From Ziziphus jujuba (Eukaryota; Streptophyta; Magnoliopsida; Rosales; Rhamnaceae), in assembly GCF_031755915.1 (NCBI RefSeq), contig NC_083388.1:7997001-8061000 (forward strand): a stretch of 64,000 nt of DNA, written 5' to 3'. Shown here piece after piece: positions 10,971 to 22,619 of this stretch (the first letter of the stretch is position 1; every line of letters begins with the position of its first letter). Below the pieces are notes generated by a model. It was not told the DNA's origin. It made no database searches and saw only the letters and a list, made by a program, of their open reading frames with translations. A program made the position numbers and the translations under genes.

Positions 10971-12438
10971 TGATAAGTGAGTTTTAGCTCACTTATTTAG
11001 TCTTATATAGCTTAATTATTTATAAAAAACTCAAGCATTTATGGTTATTTTGATATGTTTTTGTGTACCTGTATAGGTGAGCTTTAAAGTGAAAAAATAA
11101 TTTTCATGATTTGTAAAGCTTTGGGGATCACCTTAGAGAGGAAGAAGGCTCACCATACCTAAACAACTCAAACATGCCACTCATTATTGAAGATTTTCAA
11201 AATGTTGACTTTCTATGCCTTAATTTCTGATTTTGACTTTTATAGACTTTGGTCAAATTAGAGTTTTAATGAGAGCATGTGCAAGACATGTGCCTTTAGT
11301 ATAGAGATTTGCATGTGCAAATCATGTGACTCATTTAAATTAGGTATGTGAAAGCCATATACATATCTAGGACTCTTTGATCTTAATCTAAAGGTTAGAT
11401 TTAAAGCTAAGGTTTTAGAGATGATTGAAGGGGGATTTATTTGAGGAGGCTTGGTAGAGAAAGAAAAAAAGGAGAGCTGGGCCACCATGGTAGATAGCTT
11501 GGAGAAGAACTAGAGAACAACATACTCAATTTAGAGAGAGAAAGCTTGGGCTTGGAAGAAGATTGAAGATTGAAGAGATTCCTCTACAAGATTCCTCCTC
11601 CTTTAAGTTTTCTCTATCTTTTATCACTCTCTAAATTGTATTTGTATATATATAGATAAATATACATTTTATTTTGGATTTGTTTGATATTTTGCATATG
11701 GATTGCTAGATTTACTATCTAGTGTGTTGATGCAACTTTTATTTGGATTGTAATTGAATGATGGGTTAATTATTATTGTGCAATTCTATTCTTTTCTTGT
11801 GTATTCCTTGAATTTAATGTTTTAATATGCCTAATTAGATTGGAAATCAATTGGGTACTGGGTAGATCTATGAATTTCTCCTTAGGAAAGGGTTATTTAA
11901 TGGATTTGTCACTAGGATTACACAATCCATATTTTAATTAGAGTAGGAAAGCTTAATTAGAAAGTGAGTAACCAAGAAAAGGGGAATTAATAAATGGCTT
12001 TTTAGGTTGATTTAGGAAGGGATTCTTAAATTCCCACTAATTATCCATAGATTCTAATTTTCCTAAGGATAGGGAATTGGATATAATTAGAAACCTTTTG
12101 GTTAGAATCAAGGATAGAATCCAATAGTAGTCACCCAAAGTAAGTTGAATTATGGGAAGAATAAGAGGGAAATCAATATCCTAGAGTTTTAGATCATAAT
12201 ATTTACATTTCCATTACTTGTGTGTATTGTTTCTCTTGATTTCTTGTTCTATTATTTTAGTTTAATTTTAATATTAGTTTTAATTTATGTTTAGTCAAAT
12301 TAGATGCCTTAACAAAATGAATTAATCAATAATTTTGGTACTTAGCAAAGTTTCGAACATCAATCCTCGAGGAAACGATATTCACTCATCACTCTATTAC
12401 TTAGTGCGACCCGTATACTTGCAGTAATTAGTGCATCA
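10971..12438 (+). repeat. 3' LTR of the Athila/Tat-like element (1,468 bp)
   Basis: It begins TGATAAGTGAG and ends GTGCATCA, collinear with 4,643-6,138. By eye the two LTRs differ by several percent, so the insertion is not recent. Confidence 0.92.
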
Positions 12439-14335
12439 AAATGGCTAATTCACTAGATAGAGTATAAATCAAACATTGACATCCCCTTTCTCTTGGTAGA
12501 ACTTATCAAGCAACAGGTAACCTTCAAAAAAAAGAGAAAAAATAAATCAATTTCAATATAATTAAGCTTGCTTTTCAACTCAGCAATGTTTGAAAAAAAT
12601 GAAAAGAGCAATGCTATTTCATGATTGAAGAGGAAGCTAATAAGCTTAAGAGAATTGTAAATAGATATCACAAAATTAGAAGCATAATTACAGACAGTTG
12701 CAAATTGATAGAACAAAAAATAATTATGGGAATATGGAAAAAACTAGTAGCAAAAATAAAAACTAAGAAATTCAAGAGAAAAAAAAAATGGGAACCAAAA
12801 AAAGTTTTATTCAAATTATCTTATACCTTGGCCAGTTCTATGTCATTGAACTCTTCAACTAGTCATGCTTAAGCCCGTATTGAAGCGATTTTTAACCCAC
12901 CATTTTAAAATTGTGTGCATACATAGAAAGAGAGTATCAATAGCAAATAAAAACAATTGATGAATTTATAAATTAACAGAACAAATTTCTCATAAAACAA
13001 TATTCAAAAACACTCCAGAGCAAAACGAGAAGCTTGCTCGTATTACAAAACCATCATACCTGAATAGAGAGGCTTTTGAAGAATTTGGTTTTAATGCAAC
13101 ATAACAGAGAGGTCAGTAAATGGGGTTTAACTGAGCTGGTAATACAAAGCCTTTAGTTTGATTCTTGCAGAAGGTCACGCATCGGAAAGGTCGTTATATT
13201 TTTTATGTGTTGAGAAATGACTTAATTTACCAAGACCTTCAAAAATAAGCTTTACTTGGGAATTATTAGTTCATGTTTAATGGTGCTATTGGAAAAGAGA
13301 AACACACTGGATGCAAACCCATTGAAATTGTAATTCTTCCAATGTTAGCTAGCTGAAACCATTATTTTCCATGAAGTTGTTTTCTTTGGTTCACAGATTA
13401 AACAATATATACATATTTTAACCCATAATAACCATATGAACCATCGTATTTTCCACTTCAGAAACACACTCGAAAGCATACCTCATTAGTATTCTTTCCT
13501 TTAAAAAAAAAAAAAAGAAAAAAAAAGCACCTTTCAATATTGAAAAGTTCAACTTATTAGACCACTCTAATGTAACTTCTGTATTTATTTTTTATGGATA
13601 AATTTGACTTCACCATTTGCTTTTTTAAGTGCTGATGCATGCTGTTGTTAGTATTATAAAGTTCAAGTGTTTATATTTTTCTCACTCTGCCCTGAAATAG
13701 TAAATTTTTTTCATATTGCCCTCTAAACTACTGCTTTTATATCACTGTAGTCCAATTATGCAATTTTCTAGTGAATTCGGTCAAATTGATAATGCACACT
13801 ACATTAAAACAAAATAAAACATAAAAATAAAATAAAAATAAAAATTGTTTATTACTATACTCACTTCCAGTACTTTGGTCGAGTCCATCACCCTCTAAGC
13901 AGATCATACATTTACATTATATGAAAATATTCTTACACATCATATATATGCATATATAATTGAAATCTTAATGCATCCCCTTTATTTTCAATGTTCTGAT
14001 ACATATTATCCTTGACATTTGAATTAGTTTGGTTCCCGAATGAAGGTATTGGTTAGAGCAGATTCCGACACGAAACAACTCTGCAAAGACTCAAAGCTTG
14101 CAACGCAAAACATTTTTTTAAGACGATATTAGGGGCATAAACTGTAGCTTTAAAAATGTATCAAACATATATTGAGGGGGCGATGAAAAAGTAAATAAAG
14201 CAAAAGAGGCAGCTTATCTTCTGGGTTTATAAAACATCATCAATGATGACAAGTAGGAAAAGAATTTGGTTTAATATCTTTGCATATACTTTCTATTGTA
14301 CTAAAGTTTTCAACTTGAAAAATTGAAATTACACA
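12439..14335. other. Intergenic DNA without a recognisable gene
   Basis: Short frames occur but show no family signature. Positions ~13,690-13,800 contain TATTGCCCTCTAAACTAC and a GTCAAATTGA block resembling one arm of the inverted-repeat element at 14,336-14,650, so a truncated copy probably lies there. The third exon expected for the DUF674 gene was sought here on the minus strand and not found. Confidence 0.6.
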
Positions 14336-14650
14336 AGGGGATATCTACGTTTTACCGCTTCAACTATATTACTTTCTAGATTTTGCCCCCTATACTACAA
14401 AATCTCTCATATTGCCCCATGAAATATATACTACTTTATTATCATTTAAATCCAATCACGACAGATACTGTTTTATTCTACTTTTAGACAATAATATGTA
14501 TGGCTAATTTTACTGAATTTATTATGTAAAATTGCATGATTGCACTAAATTGACAGAAAATAATAGTTTAGGGGACTATGTGATTTGTAGTTTGGAGGCT
14601 AAAGTGCAAAAAGTTGTATTATGGAGTGGGGAAAATGTAGTTGCCCTTTA
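14336..14650. mobile_element. MITE-like element of about 315 bp
   Basis: The left end AAGGGGATATCTACGTTTTA and the reverse complement of the right end, AAGGGCAACTACATTTT, are diverged inverted repeats. The pairing continues inward: TTTGCCCCCTATACTACAAA is matched by a right-hand TTTGTAGTTTGGAGGCTAAA. There is no ORF. It lies only 30 bases downstream of the last recognisable DUF674 exon. Confidence 0.55.
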
Positions 14651-14680
14651 AAAAGAGTTAAGAAGATTAGTGAAGCTTAC

Positions 14681-16147
14681 CTCCTTCTTGCACACAAGCA
14701 TAGTTTGTTCCTCAATGTCACTAAAAGGTACCTTCAATTCATTGAGAATGGAAAGGCCTAAGATTGGAGATATAGGTCTTATTATCAGACCATCTGTCGC
14801 TGTGAAAATTGCCTGTCCTGTTATAAATCCTTCACCATTTTCTCCGTCTTTGTAATGAGATTTTGGATCCACAACTTTCAGTTCGGTTATCATTTTACTT
14901 TCATAAGAAGGAATAAAACTTTTATCGCTAGTAATATATGCAAAGATGCCTATGTTGCCCCCATAATAATTTGGAGGATGTGCTTCTTCAATTCCTAATA
15001 AATCATTCTGATAACCAATGCCAGAGGCAAGCTTGGGACTAACTAGTAGTTCCTTATGGTAATTGGTCTTCAAGCATTGCTCATCAAGATCTTGTACACT
15101 CTTGTACAAGTGATCTATGCATCCATTCAAAGAACTGCTACATTTTTGTTTCACAAAATGCCCAAGTGGAATGGTTAGGAAACTGAAGAGCAAACTCATA
15201 AAGTCTTTCTTTGCTTCTGCATAACATACTTTCTTTTTAGATTTGCTCACCATAGGCTTGATAGTAACCTTTCCATCTCGAATATTCTTCTCTTCTTCCA
15301 TTTGGTATTCAACAGGTTTTCCTTGATTAAAATTTCCTGTGTTTAACTCGGTCGCTACTTTATGCTTCAGAAGAGTTTCTGTCAATGGTGTTTTTGATAC
15401 TGATGAGCATATTAGCAAATTCAGAGCCTGAAAGAGGACACGATGAGGTGACAAAAAACTGAGTTGCTTAGAGATGTGAAAACACAATCTTTGACATTTA
15501 AAAAATTAAAATTTTTATGTACCTCATCAACCCGTAGATAGAAAATGTTATTCTCAATGCCACTCCAATCCATGATTCCAAGCTTGGAAAACAAAGAGAA
15601 GCTTGCTGCAGTGGTCAGGGGCGTCACTTGTAAATCATCACTGATTATGAATCTGCTCAACCCTTTGACAAATACACCTCCATCTTTATCACTAAAAAAA
15701 GGCGTTTTTGACTCTCCTTTTCTCATAAGTACTTCATAATCCATGGATCTTCTACATCTACAAAGACAACCTTCGTAATGACTTAATAGCCCGGAACAAG
15801 TTGTGGCCCCATTGCTGTAGGCAAAGTACTTAGTAGTCTGATCATCTATTTTAAGCTTCAGCTTCCTGCAATGAGATTCGGCATTATTGCGAGGACTTAG
15901 CAACATCTGCTTGAATGCTCTAGAATGGAAATGCTTAACATCAATATTCTCAACGCTTTTGTATAAGTTGTTCATGCAACCTGTCTTCACTGTTGATTTG
16001 TCAAAGGAAAGCCTGATAATTGTTCCCACAGGAATTGTCAAAAAACTAAAAAGAGTATCAATCAAATCATCATCAGACTCAGCAAAAATTCTCCTTGTCC
16101 ACCAAGACTACCACGCTAATCATATTATCCACTTGTTTATTAGCCAT
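14681..16147 (-). pseudogene. DUF674-family protein, frameshifted and lacking its last exon
   Basis: Two exons are visible: 15,523-16,147 and 14,681-15,427, joined by a 95-bp GT..AG intron at the DUF674-typical junction VDE|ALNLL. Both DUF674 half-repeats are present, with LFSFLTIPVGTIIRL and NNLYKSVENID in the first and CYAEAKKDF, LFSFLTIPLG and DHLYKSVQDLD in the second, and SKTPLTE after the intron. The conserved start MANKQ...VVVLVDKE is one base out of frame with RRIFAESDDD; the shift lies near 16,091-16,099. Exon 2 ends in a good donor (GAG|GTAAGC), but no following exon was found. Without splicing, the frame stops at 14,648. The family's function is unknown. Inactivation is inferred; a sequencing error could mimic the frameshift. 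Confidence 0.8.
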
Positions 16148-16511
16148 GGATTTTATAAAAACTTGAGAGTTTGAAACTCGAATCCTTTTTCCGATTTGCT
16201 TTGATTAGCTTCAGATAGCTGCTGGCACTGTCAAAAACAAAGTTTATGTCCAATTAAAACATGGGATTTCCACACTTTTGTTAGGTATGATTTAGTGTAA
16301 TAATTGCAGATAATTACATTCTCATTAGAGTAAAACAATGCTGAATGGTGAGTTAACATCCATTATAAGATCTGAGAAATTTAACAAATAAAGGAAAGCA
16401 GAAAAAACAAAAAGCACTTGGAGTAATCTATTTTGTTGTTGCCAATTAATAAATCAATCAAAATACATACAAGTTTCAACTTCAGATAAAAAAAATAAAT
16501 CACAAGAAATT

Positions 16512-17158
16512 TGTGGTGGCAAGTAAAGCCACATTTGCTTATCAATTAAGAAACTTGACCCGTCAAAGGAGGTGCTATAATTAGTGCAAGCTTCTTCTTG
16601 CTTCTTCAAACTTCTTCATACTTCTACTAAGGTGGCAGCAACTTTTCTTATCCTTAAGCCATTTTGTTTGACCAAAAAGGAACAATTAATGCAAGGAATA
16701 TAGGTGGCACGGCAGCAAGCTTTCTACAATTAGCAAAGGAATTCAATTTGAATTTTACAACCTCTACCACCTCTTTCTATTGCCATATGCCTTTATATAT
16801 ATGTCTTTATCTTCCTTGTAAAGATTGATTCCATTTTGGTGTGAGAAATACACATAGAAACAAAGAGAGAGAAGGAGAGTATTAGAGAGAAAATAAAGAA
16901 AAGATTTTTCCTAAATATTCGTGTTTTTCCTTTGTAAGAGAGTGTGTAGGTTTTCTCCTATTATAAGAGAGAGGGTATTATTATTTGTGCTCTCTTTATT
17001 TTAAAGAGAAATTATTTTATTCTTTTGCTTTAATAAAATCCTTCTACAATTATCAATTATTTGTGTGTATTTTATTTGAATATTTTACGCACAAACTTCT
17101 CATTTTATCATTTGTACTTCAGCTATAATTGTGAGTTTTATACCTCAATTTCCTAACA
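16512..17158 (+). repeat. 5' LTR of the Copia element (647 bp)
   Basis: It runs from TGTGGTGGCAAG to TTTCCTAACA. It aligns with the two pieces 21,209-21,272 and 27,879-28,462. Confidence 0.95.
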
Positions 17159-17160
17159 AG

Positions 17161-17174
17161 TGGTATCAGAGATC
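17161..17174 (+). other. Primer binding site, initiator tRNA-Met type
   Basis: TGGTATCAGAGATC starts two bases after the LTR and matches the usual plant initiator tRNA-Met primer site TGGTATCAGAGC over its first eleven bases. Confidence 0.92.
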
Positions 17175-17197
17175 CAGATTCATAGATATCTGCAACA

Positions 17198-17955
17198 ATG
17201 GCGGCGAAGTACGAAATAGAAAAATTCAATGGAAATAATTTCTCATTTTGGAAAATGAGAATAAAAATAGTTTTAAGAAAAGACAACCGCTTGGTGGCAA
17301 TTGGCGAAAGGCCCGCAGAGTTCCTTGATGATGATAAGTGGAACGAAATGGATGGCAATGCTATTGCTAATCTACATCTAGCACTAGCCAATGAAGTATT
17401 GTCAAGCGTGGTGGAGAAAAAGAAGGCAAAAGAAATTTGGGACACTCTCACCAAATTGTACGAGGCCAAATCACTACACAACAAAATTTTCTTAAAGAGA
17501 AGGCTTTACACTCTTTGGATGATGGAGTCGACGACTGTGACAGACCACATCAACACTCTCAATACTTTATTTTCATAGCTCATAGCAATGGGGTATAACA
17601 TCGATATGGGTGAACATGCTGAAATTCTACTTCAAAGTCTACCTGATTCGTATGATCAACTCATTGTCAACATAACTAGCAACGTAGAAATTTTAGTCTT
17701 CGATGATATTGCAACTGCGGCTCTTGAAGAAGAAAGTTGGTGCAAAAGCAAAGAAGACAAATCGAGAGGCTCACAACAAGTTAAGGCTTTGGTGATGACA
17801 AGAGGGAGATCAACGGAACGTGGCCCCAGTGGGAGTCAAAATCAAAGTAGATCAAAATCCAGAAGCAAGAAGAATATCAAATGTCATTAATGTGGCAAGA
17901 AAAGGCACTACAAAAGGGAGTGTTGGCATCTCAAGAAGAATGAAGAAGCTAAAAG
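17198..17955 (+). pseudogene. Copia Gag, interrupted by two stops
   Basis: The frame opens with MAAKYEIEKFNG and FWKMRIK, the usual Tnt1/Tork-like Gag start, followed by the UBN2-type core. TAG at 17,576-17,578 interrupts the core where relatives read Gln. TAA at 17,888-17,890 falls inside the zinc knuckle: CH-stop-CGKKGHYKREC fits C-x2-C-x4-H-x4-C with a stop in place of the residue before the second Cys. The nucleocapsid frame is then left by a frameshift in an A-rich run near 17,950. Confidence 0.9.
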
Positions 17956-18248
17956 AAAAAGGTGTCGATTCATCAAAAGTTCAAGGTTGTGTCACGAGTA
18001 CCTCGGATGATGGTGAAATTTTATACAGCGAAGCAACAATAGTTACTGAAGCCAAAAGAAAGTTTGCTGATGTCTGGCTTATGGACTCAAGAGTAACATG
18101 GCATATGACCCCCCTTAGAGAATGGTTCCACCAATATGAACCTATCTCAGGAGGATCTGTGTTCATTGGAGACGATCATGCCTTGGAGATCGCTGGTATT
18201 AGTACCGTCAAATTGAAGATGTATGATGGTACGATTCGTATCATTTAG
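17956..18248 (+). pseudogene. Copia aspartic protease remnant
   Basis: WLMDSRVTWHMTP corresponds to the protease active site, where functional relatives have D-S-G-A. Both residues after DS are changed (Gly to Arg, Ala to Val), each explained by a C-to-T or G-to-A step. The frame stops at 18,246-18,248, where relatives continue toward the integrase. Confidence 0.85.
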
Positions 18249-18469
18249 AAGGTACTGCATGTGAAAGGCCTAAAAAAAAAATCTCTTGTCTTTGGGACAA
18301 TTAGACAATAGTGGAAAACCCATATTCAAGATGGAATCAGGAAAATAGTTAAAGGCGCGCTTGTGGTGATGAAAGTGGAAAAGATAGCTATAAATTTGTA
18401 CATGCTTAAAGGAGAAACACTACAAGAAGTAGAAACATTTACAGCGTCAGTAAGCTCTCCAGAAGAATC

Positions 18470-19525
18470 AACGATGATGTGGCACCGTAAGCTTGGCCAC
18501 ATGTCAGAACGAGGTTTGAAGTTTCTTGCTTAACAAAAGCTTCTTCCAGGGCCAAAAAGGTTTCATTACCATTTTGTGAGCATTATGTTATTAGTAAGCA
18601 GCACAGATTAAATTTTAGCAGTTCTAATGCTAGATGTAAAGCTATCTTAAGGTTGATCCACTCCGATGTTTGGCAAGCACTAGTTCTGTCCCTAGGAGGT
18701 GCAAGATACTTTGTATCTTTTATTGATGATTACTCCAGGAGATGTTGGGTGTATCCAATCAAAAGGAAAGCGGATGTATTTCCAGTTTTCAAAATATTTA
18801 AAGCACGGGTGGAACTTGAATCTAAAAAAAAGATCAAGTGTTTGAGGATGGACAATGGAGGAGAATATACTGATGCAGAATTTGATAGCTTTTGTCAACA
18901 AAAAAGTATCAAGAGGCAGTTCACGGTGGCGTACACCCCACAACAAAATGGAGTAGCAGAGCGGATGAACAGAACCTTGTTGAAACAGACAAGAGCAATA
19001 TTGAGAACTGTAGGGATGGCCAAGTCATTTTGGGCAGAAGCAGTCAAGACCGCCTGTTATGTGATCAATCGATCACCATCAACCGCAATTGATCTAAAAA
19101 CGCCAATGGAGATGTGGACTGGTAAGCCAGCTAATTATTCTCACTTACATATATTTGGAAATCTTGTTTATGTTATGTACAACACCCAAAAAATATCAAA
19201 GCTAGATCCAAAATCCAGAAAATGTATTTTCTTAAGGTATGCTGATGAAATTAAGGGGTACCACTTATGGGATCCCACTACCCACAAGGTAATAATTAGC
19301 AGAGATGTGACATTTAAAGAAAATAAAATACAAGAAAATGAAAATGATAGCACGTCGAAAGAGAAACCAGAGACTACTATAGTTCAAGTCAAAGAGAGGG
19401 AAGAACAAAATGTTTTGGATTCTTCTGAAGCAGCATGGAGCATGAATAACAAGAGCAAGCTGAGTTTGCAACTCCACAAGTTCGACGGTCAACTAGAGAG
19501 AGAAGAGAACCAGCTTGGCACTTAG
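18470..19525 (+). pseudogene. Copia integrase with GAG-pre-integrase domain
   Basis: MMWHRKLGHMSERGLKFLA marks the pre-integrase domain, which soon hits a stop. The zinc-binding Cys pair is damaged: CEHY instead of CEHC. The core from 18,653 keeps the D-D-E residues in HSDVW, MDNGGEY and PQQNGVAERMNRT, then the SPSTAIDLKTPMEMW and KCIFLRY blocks. The frame ends at 19,525 and the reverse transcriptase lies in another frame. Confidence 0.92.
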
Positions 19526-19569
19526 AATACATTATGGAGGGTAATGTTGCATACTGCCTTCTAACAGAG

Positions 19570-21102
19570 GATGGACAGCCATCAACTTTCTAGGAGGCTA
19601 TAAAAGGTTCAAAAGCTTCTCTGTGGATGGCAGCAATGCAAGAAGAAATTGAAGCTCTCCATAAAAACAAGACATGGGATCTCATTCCACTACCACAGGG
19701 AAGGAAGGCTATCGGCAACAAATGGGTCTATAAGATCAAACGAGATAGCAATGACCAAGTGGAGCGTTATCGTGCTAGATTGGTGGTGAAAGGATTTGCT
19801 CAGAAAGAAGGTATTGATTTCAATGAGATATTTTCTCCTCTTGTTCGACTTACAATAGTTCGTGTGGTCTTGGTGATGTGTGCTACATTTGACTTGTATT
19901 TAGAGCAATTGGATGTCAAAACTGCATTTCTTCATGGAAAATTTGAAGAAGAGATTTACATACTCCAACCAGAAGGTTTTGAAGAAAAATGAAAAGAGAA
20001 CTTGGTTTACAGGTTGATCAAATCTCTATATGGTCTTAAACAGGCGCCGAGATGTTGGTATAAGAAATTTGATTCCTTCATCATGAGCCTTGGATACAAC
20101 AGACTTAGTTCAGATCCTTATGCTTACCAGAAGAGAGTTGGTGATGGTGATTTTATTATTTTGCTGTTGTATGTTGACGACATGTTGGTAGTAGGCCCCA
20201 ACAAAGATCGTATTAAAAATTTGAAGACACAATTGGCTAGGGAGTTTGAAATGAAGGACTTGGGACCGGCAAACAAGATTCTAGAGATGCAAATTTACCG
20301 AGATAGAAATAATAGGATGATATGGCTTTCTCAGAAGAATTACGTTAAGAAAATTTTGCAGCATTTCAACATGCAAAATTGTAAGCCAATTCTTACCCCT
20401 CTTCCTATTAATTTCAAGTTATCCTCAAGTATGAGTCCTAGCACCGAGAAAGAGAGGATGGAAATGTCTCAAGTACCGTATGCATCAGCAGTGGGTAGTT
20501 TAATATTCGCCATGGTATATACAAAACTAGACATTGTACAAGCAGTGGGAGCGGTTAGTCGGTACATGGCGAATCCTGGTAGAGAGCATTGGAATACTGT
20601 GAAGAGGATCCTAAAATATGTGAAGGGTACCTCAAATGCTACATTATGTTATAAAAGATCAGACTTTACTGTCAGAGGCTATGTTGATTCAGATTATACA
20701 GGTGATCTTGACAAAAGCAAGTGCACCATAGGATATGTGTTTACTCTTGCTGGAGGAGTTGTAAGTTGGGTTTCAAAACTACAATCTGTCGTGGCTATTT
20801 CTACACTGGAGGCAGAATATATTGCAGCTTCGCAAGCCAGTAAAGAGGCAATTTGGTTGCAAATTGTACTGGAGGAACTTGGACATAAATAAGAGAAGAT
20901 AACTCTGTTTTGTGATAGTCAGAGCACTTTGCATTTCGCAAAGAATAAAGCATACCACTCGAAGACAAAATATATACGAGTTCCATTTCACTTTTTTCGT
21001 GAGAAGGTGGAAGAAAGAAGTGTGGATCTACAAAAAATCCATACTAGAGACAACCTAGCAGATTTTCTGACAAAGCCAATTAACACTGACAAGTTTGTGT
21101 GA
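19570..21102 (+). pseudogene. Copia reverse transcriptase and RNase H
   Basis: Motifs in order are GNKWVYKIKRD, VVKGFAQKEGIDF, LDVKTAFLHG, YGLKQAPRCWYKKFD and the catalytic YVDD near 20,172. RNase H follows with DSDYTGDLDKSKCTIGYVF, STLEAEYIAASQASKEAIWL and LFCDSQS. Stops interrupt the frame at 19,990-19,992 and 20,890-20,892. The domain runs on to LADFLTKPI before the end. It is clearly related to the Tnt1-94-type polyprotein but cannot be made as one protein. Confidence 0.93.
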
Positions 21103-21208
21103 TGTAGATCCTCTATTAGCCTAGCAGAGACATAAGCAAGCAAGAATTGAAATGGTAAAGTAGAAAGAATAGAAGGGTTATAGCAAAAGTAGCTTTAAGT
21201 GGGAGATA

Positions 21209-21272
21209 TGAGGTGGCGAATAAAGCCACATTTGCTTATCAATTAAGAAACTTGACCCGTCAAAGGAGGTGC
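21209..21272 (+). repeat. 3' LTR of the Copia element, first part
   Basis: It starts TGAGGTGGCGAAT after the polypurine tract (about 21,197-21,206) and matches the first 64 bases of the 5' LTR. The nested Gypsy element begins directly after GGTGC. Confidence 0.95.
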
Positions 21273-22407
21273 TGACACGAACCTAGGACGACCTGCTCCT
21301 AAACCCGTATTATATTAGCTCGGATCTTAATTAAGTTCAAGTTCTAATGGAATGGACCTCAACCCCTAACCAACATGTGGTTAAAAACCTTGGTATAATG
21401 TAGACGCCACAATAGGGGATGGAAAACCTATTGATAAGTCAAGCTAAAATAACCAATTCTCTAATGGTGTTTTAGGTGTTCTCAAATAACAAAGAGATAA
21501 TTAATCTCACAAGTATTTTCTCAATCAAATCAAAGTTTTATTCTTATTGAAAAATCAGCCTTTAAATAGGCTTTGAAAGAAACAAAATAAACCCTAAAAA
21601 CCCTAGGTAAAATCAGCCACACAGATAAAGAAACCTAGTTGGCCGAAACTATACTTCCTTTCCTAATCTAAGTTTGATTAATTAATTCCTTTATATTAAA
21701 TTAGGAATTAATTAATTTACAATGGAAAGAATAAAATAAAAACCTTCCTAAAGTTATTTGTCCAGAAAATAAATAAATAAAATCCAAAAAGTAATGGTAG
21801 TTTCATAAAACAAAAAGTAAAACAAATTAGAAAACTAAAAATGCTAGCCTTTTGATCAAGTTGACTTTGATCAATCTTTGACCTCTTTGAGCTTCAAATC
21901 AGCTTCTAGATTCTTTTTAGGATGCCAAATAAGCTGAATATGAAGTCCCACACGTTGCCCATGCTTGGAAAAATAAGAAAAGGCTAATACAATAAAATAC
22001 AGTAAAGCCAGCAAGCAATACAGCAAATTCGGCCAAATTGTTGATGCTGTCTGTACAAGCCCTTTTTGATTGCATTTGAGGCTGCTTTAACTTGATTCCA
22101 TGACCTCTTAGGCATATGTATTGAACCCATAAAGCATTGGAACCATTTCGTGCTTCCCGGACTCCAAAAATGTACCAAAACCGTCACCCGGGTCCGTATC
22201 GGCTTCCACCACTTGGATGCTTCGAATAGGCTTTGTATCTTCAAGTATGGACAAGCTCTGTTGAGATTGATTACCCTCTGTATAAATACTCCCAGGTTGC
22301 CCTTAAATTTCTTAATTTGAGCTCTTGTGATTGGCCTAGTCTTCATCCGTGTCGAGTCAGCACCCCAGCAGGTTATCGGTGGAGCGGGCTCGGGCGGAAT
22401 CACATCA
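21273..22407 (-). repeat. 3' LTR of the nested Gypsy element
   Basis: On the plus strand it runs from TGACACGAACC to ATCACATCA and matches 26,739-27,873 base for base apart from scattered substitutions. Confidence 0.96.
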
Positions 22408-22619
22408 TTCCCCTCCTCTTGAAAAGGATTTGTCCTCAAATCAAGATCATCACCTGGAGCAAAAGGAGTTAAATCAGCAACATTAAATGCAGCACTCATG
22501 TTATACTCACCCGGTAAATCAAGCTTGTAGGCATTCTTGTTATTCGGCTTCAAAACTTGAAAAAGTCCATCTATAGACGGCATGAGCTTTGACTTTCTTT
22601 GTTTAGGAAACCTTTCCTT
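21984..22619 (-). pseudogene. Integrase C-terminal end of the nested element, reading into the LTR
   Basis: After a TGA at 22,617-22,619 (following DPGELVWLHL, probably from CGA), the frame continues [14 protein letters not shown]...DGLFQVL and [20 protein letters not shown]. This is the GPY/F-type integrase end of Gypsy polyproteins. [12 protein letters not shown] then crosses the polypurine tract and goes on inside the LTR through [11 protein letters not shown] to a stop at 21,984. Extension of the polyprotein into the LTR is known from CRM chromoviruses. Confidence 0.85.
22408..22421 (-). other. Polypurine tract of the nested Gypsy element
   Basis: On the minus strand AAGAGGAGGGGAA lies against the LTR start TGATGTG. 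It doubles as coding sequence for residues EEGN of the polyprotein. Confidence 0.85.

Larger units (their letters stand above)
4643..12438 (+). mobile_element. Non-autonomous Athila/Tat-like LTR retrotransposon
   Basis: Two long direct repeats starting TGATAAGTGAG and ending GCATCA bound a 4.8-kb interior. A degenerate tRNA-Asp-type primer site follows the first LTR and a G-rich polypurine tract precedes the second. The interior encodes one 398-residue ORF and no reverse transcriptase, integrase or protease, so it must have moved using proteins from elsewhere. The assignment to Athila/Tat rests on the primer type, the GGACAAGCAA...AAGTTTGGGGGAGT end and the GGGAGGCAACCC hairpin, as I know them from that group. 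The five bases flanking the element differ (AAGAC, AAATG), so no target duplication is preserved. Confidence 0.85.

Noticed and set aside
12621..12872. 83-residue Lys-rich frame
   Set aside because: It is A-rich sequence translated; no domain, no neighbour support.
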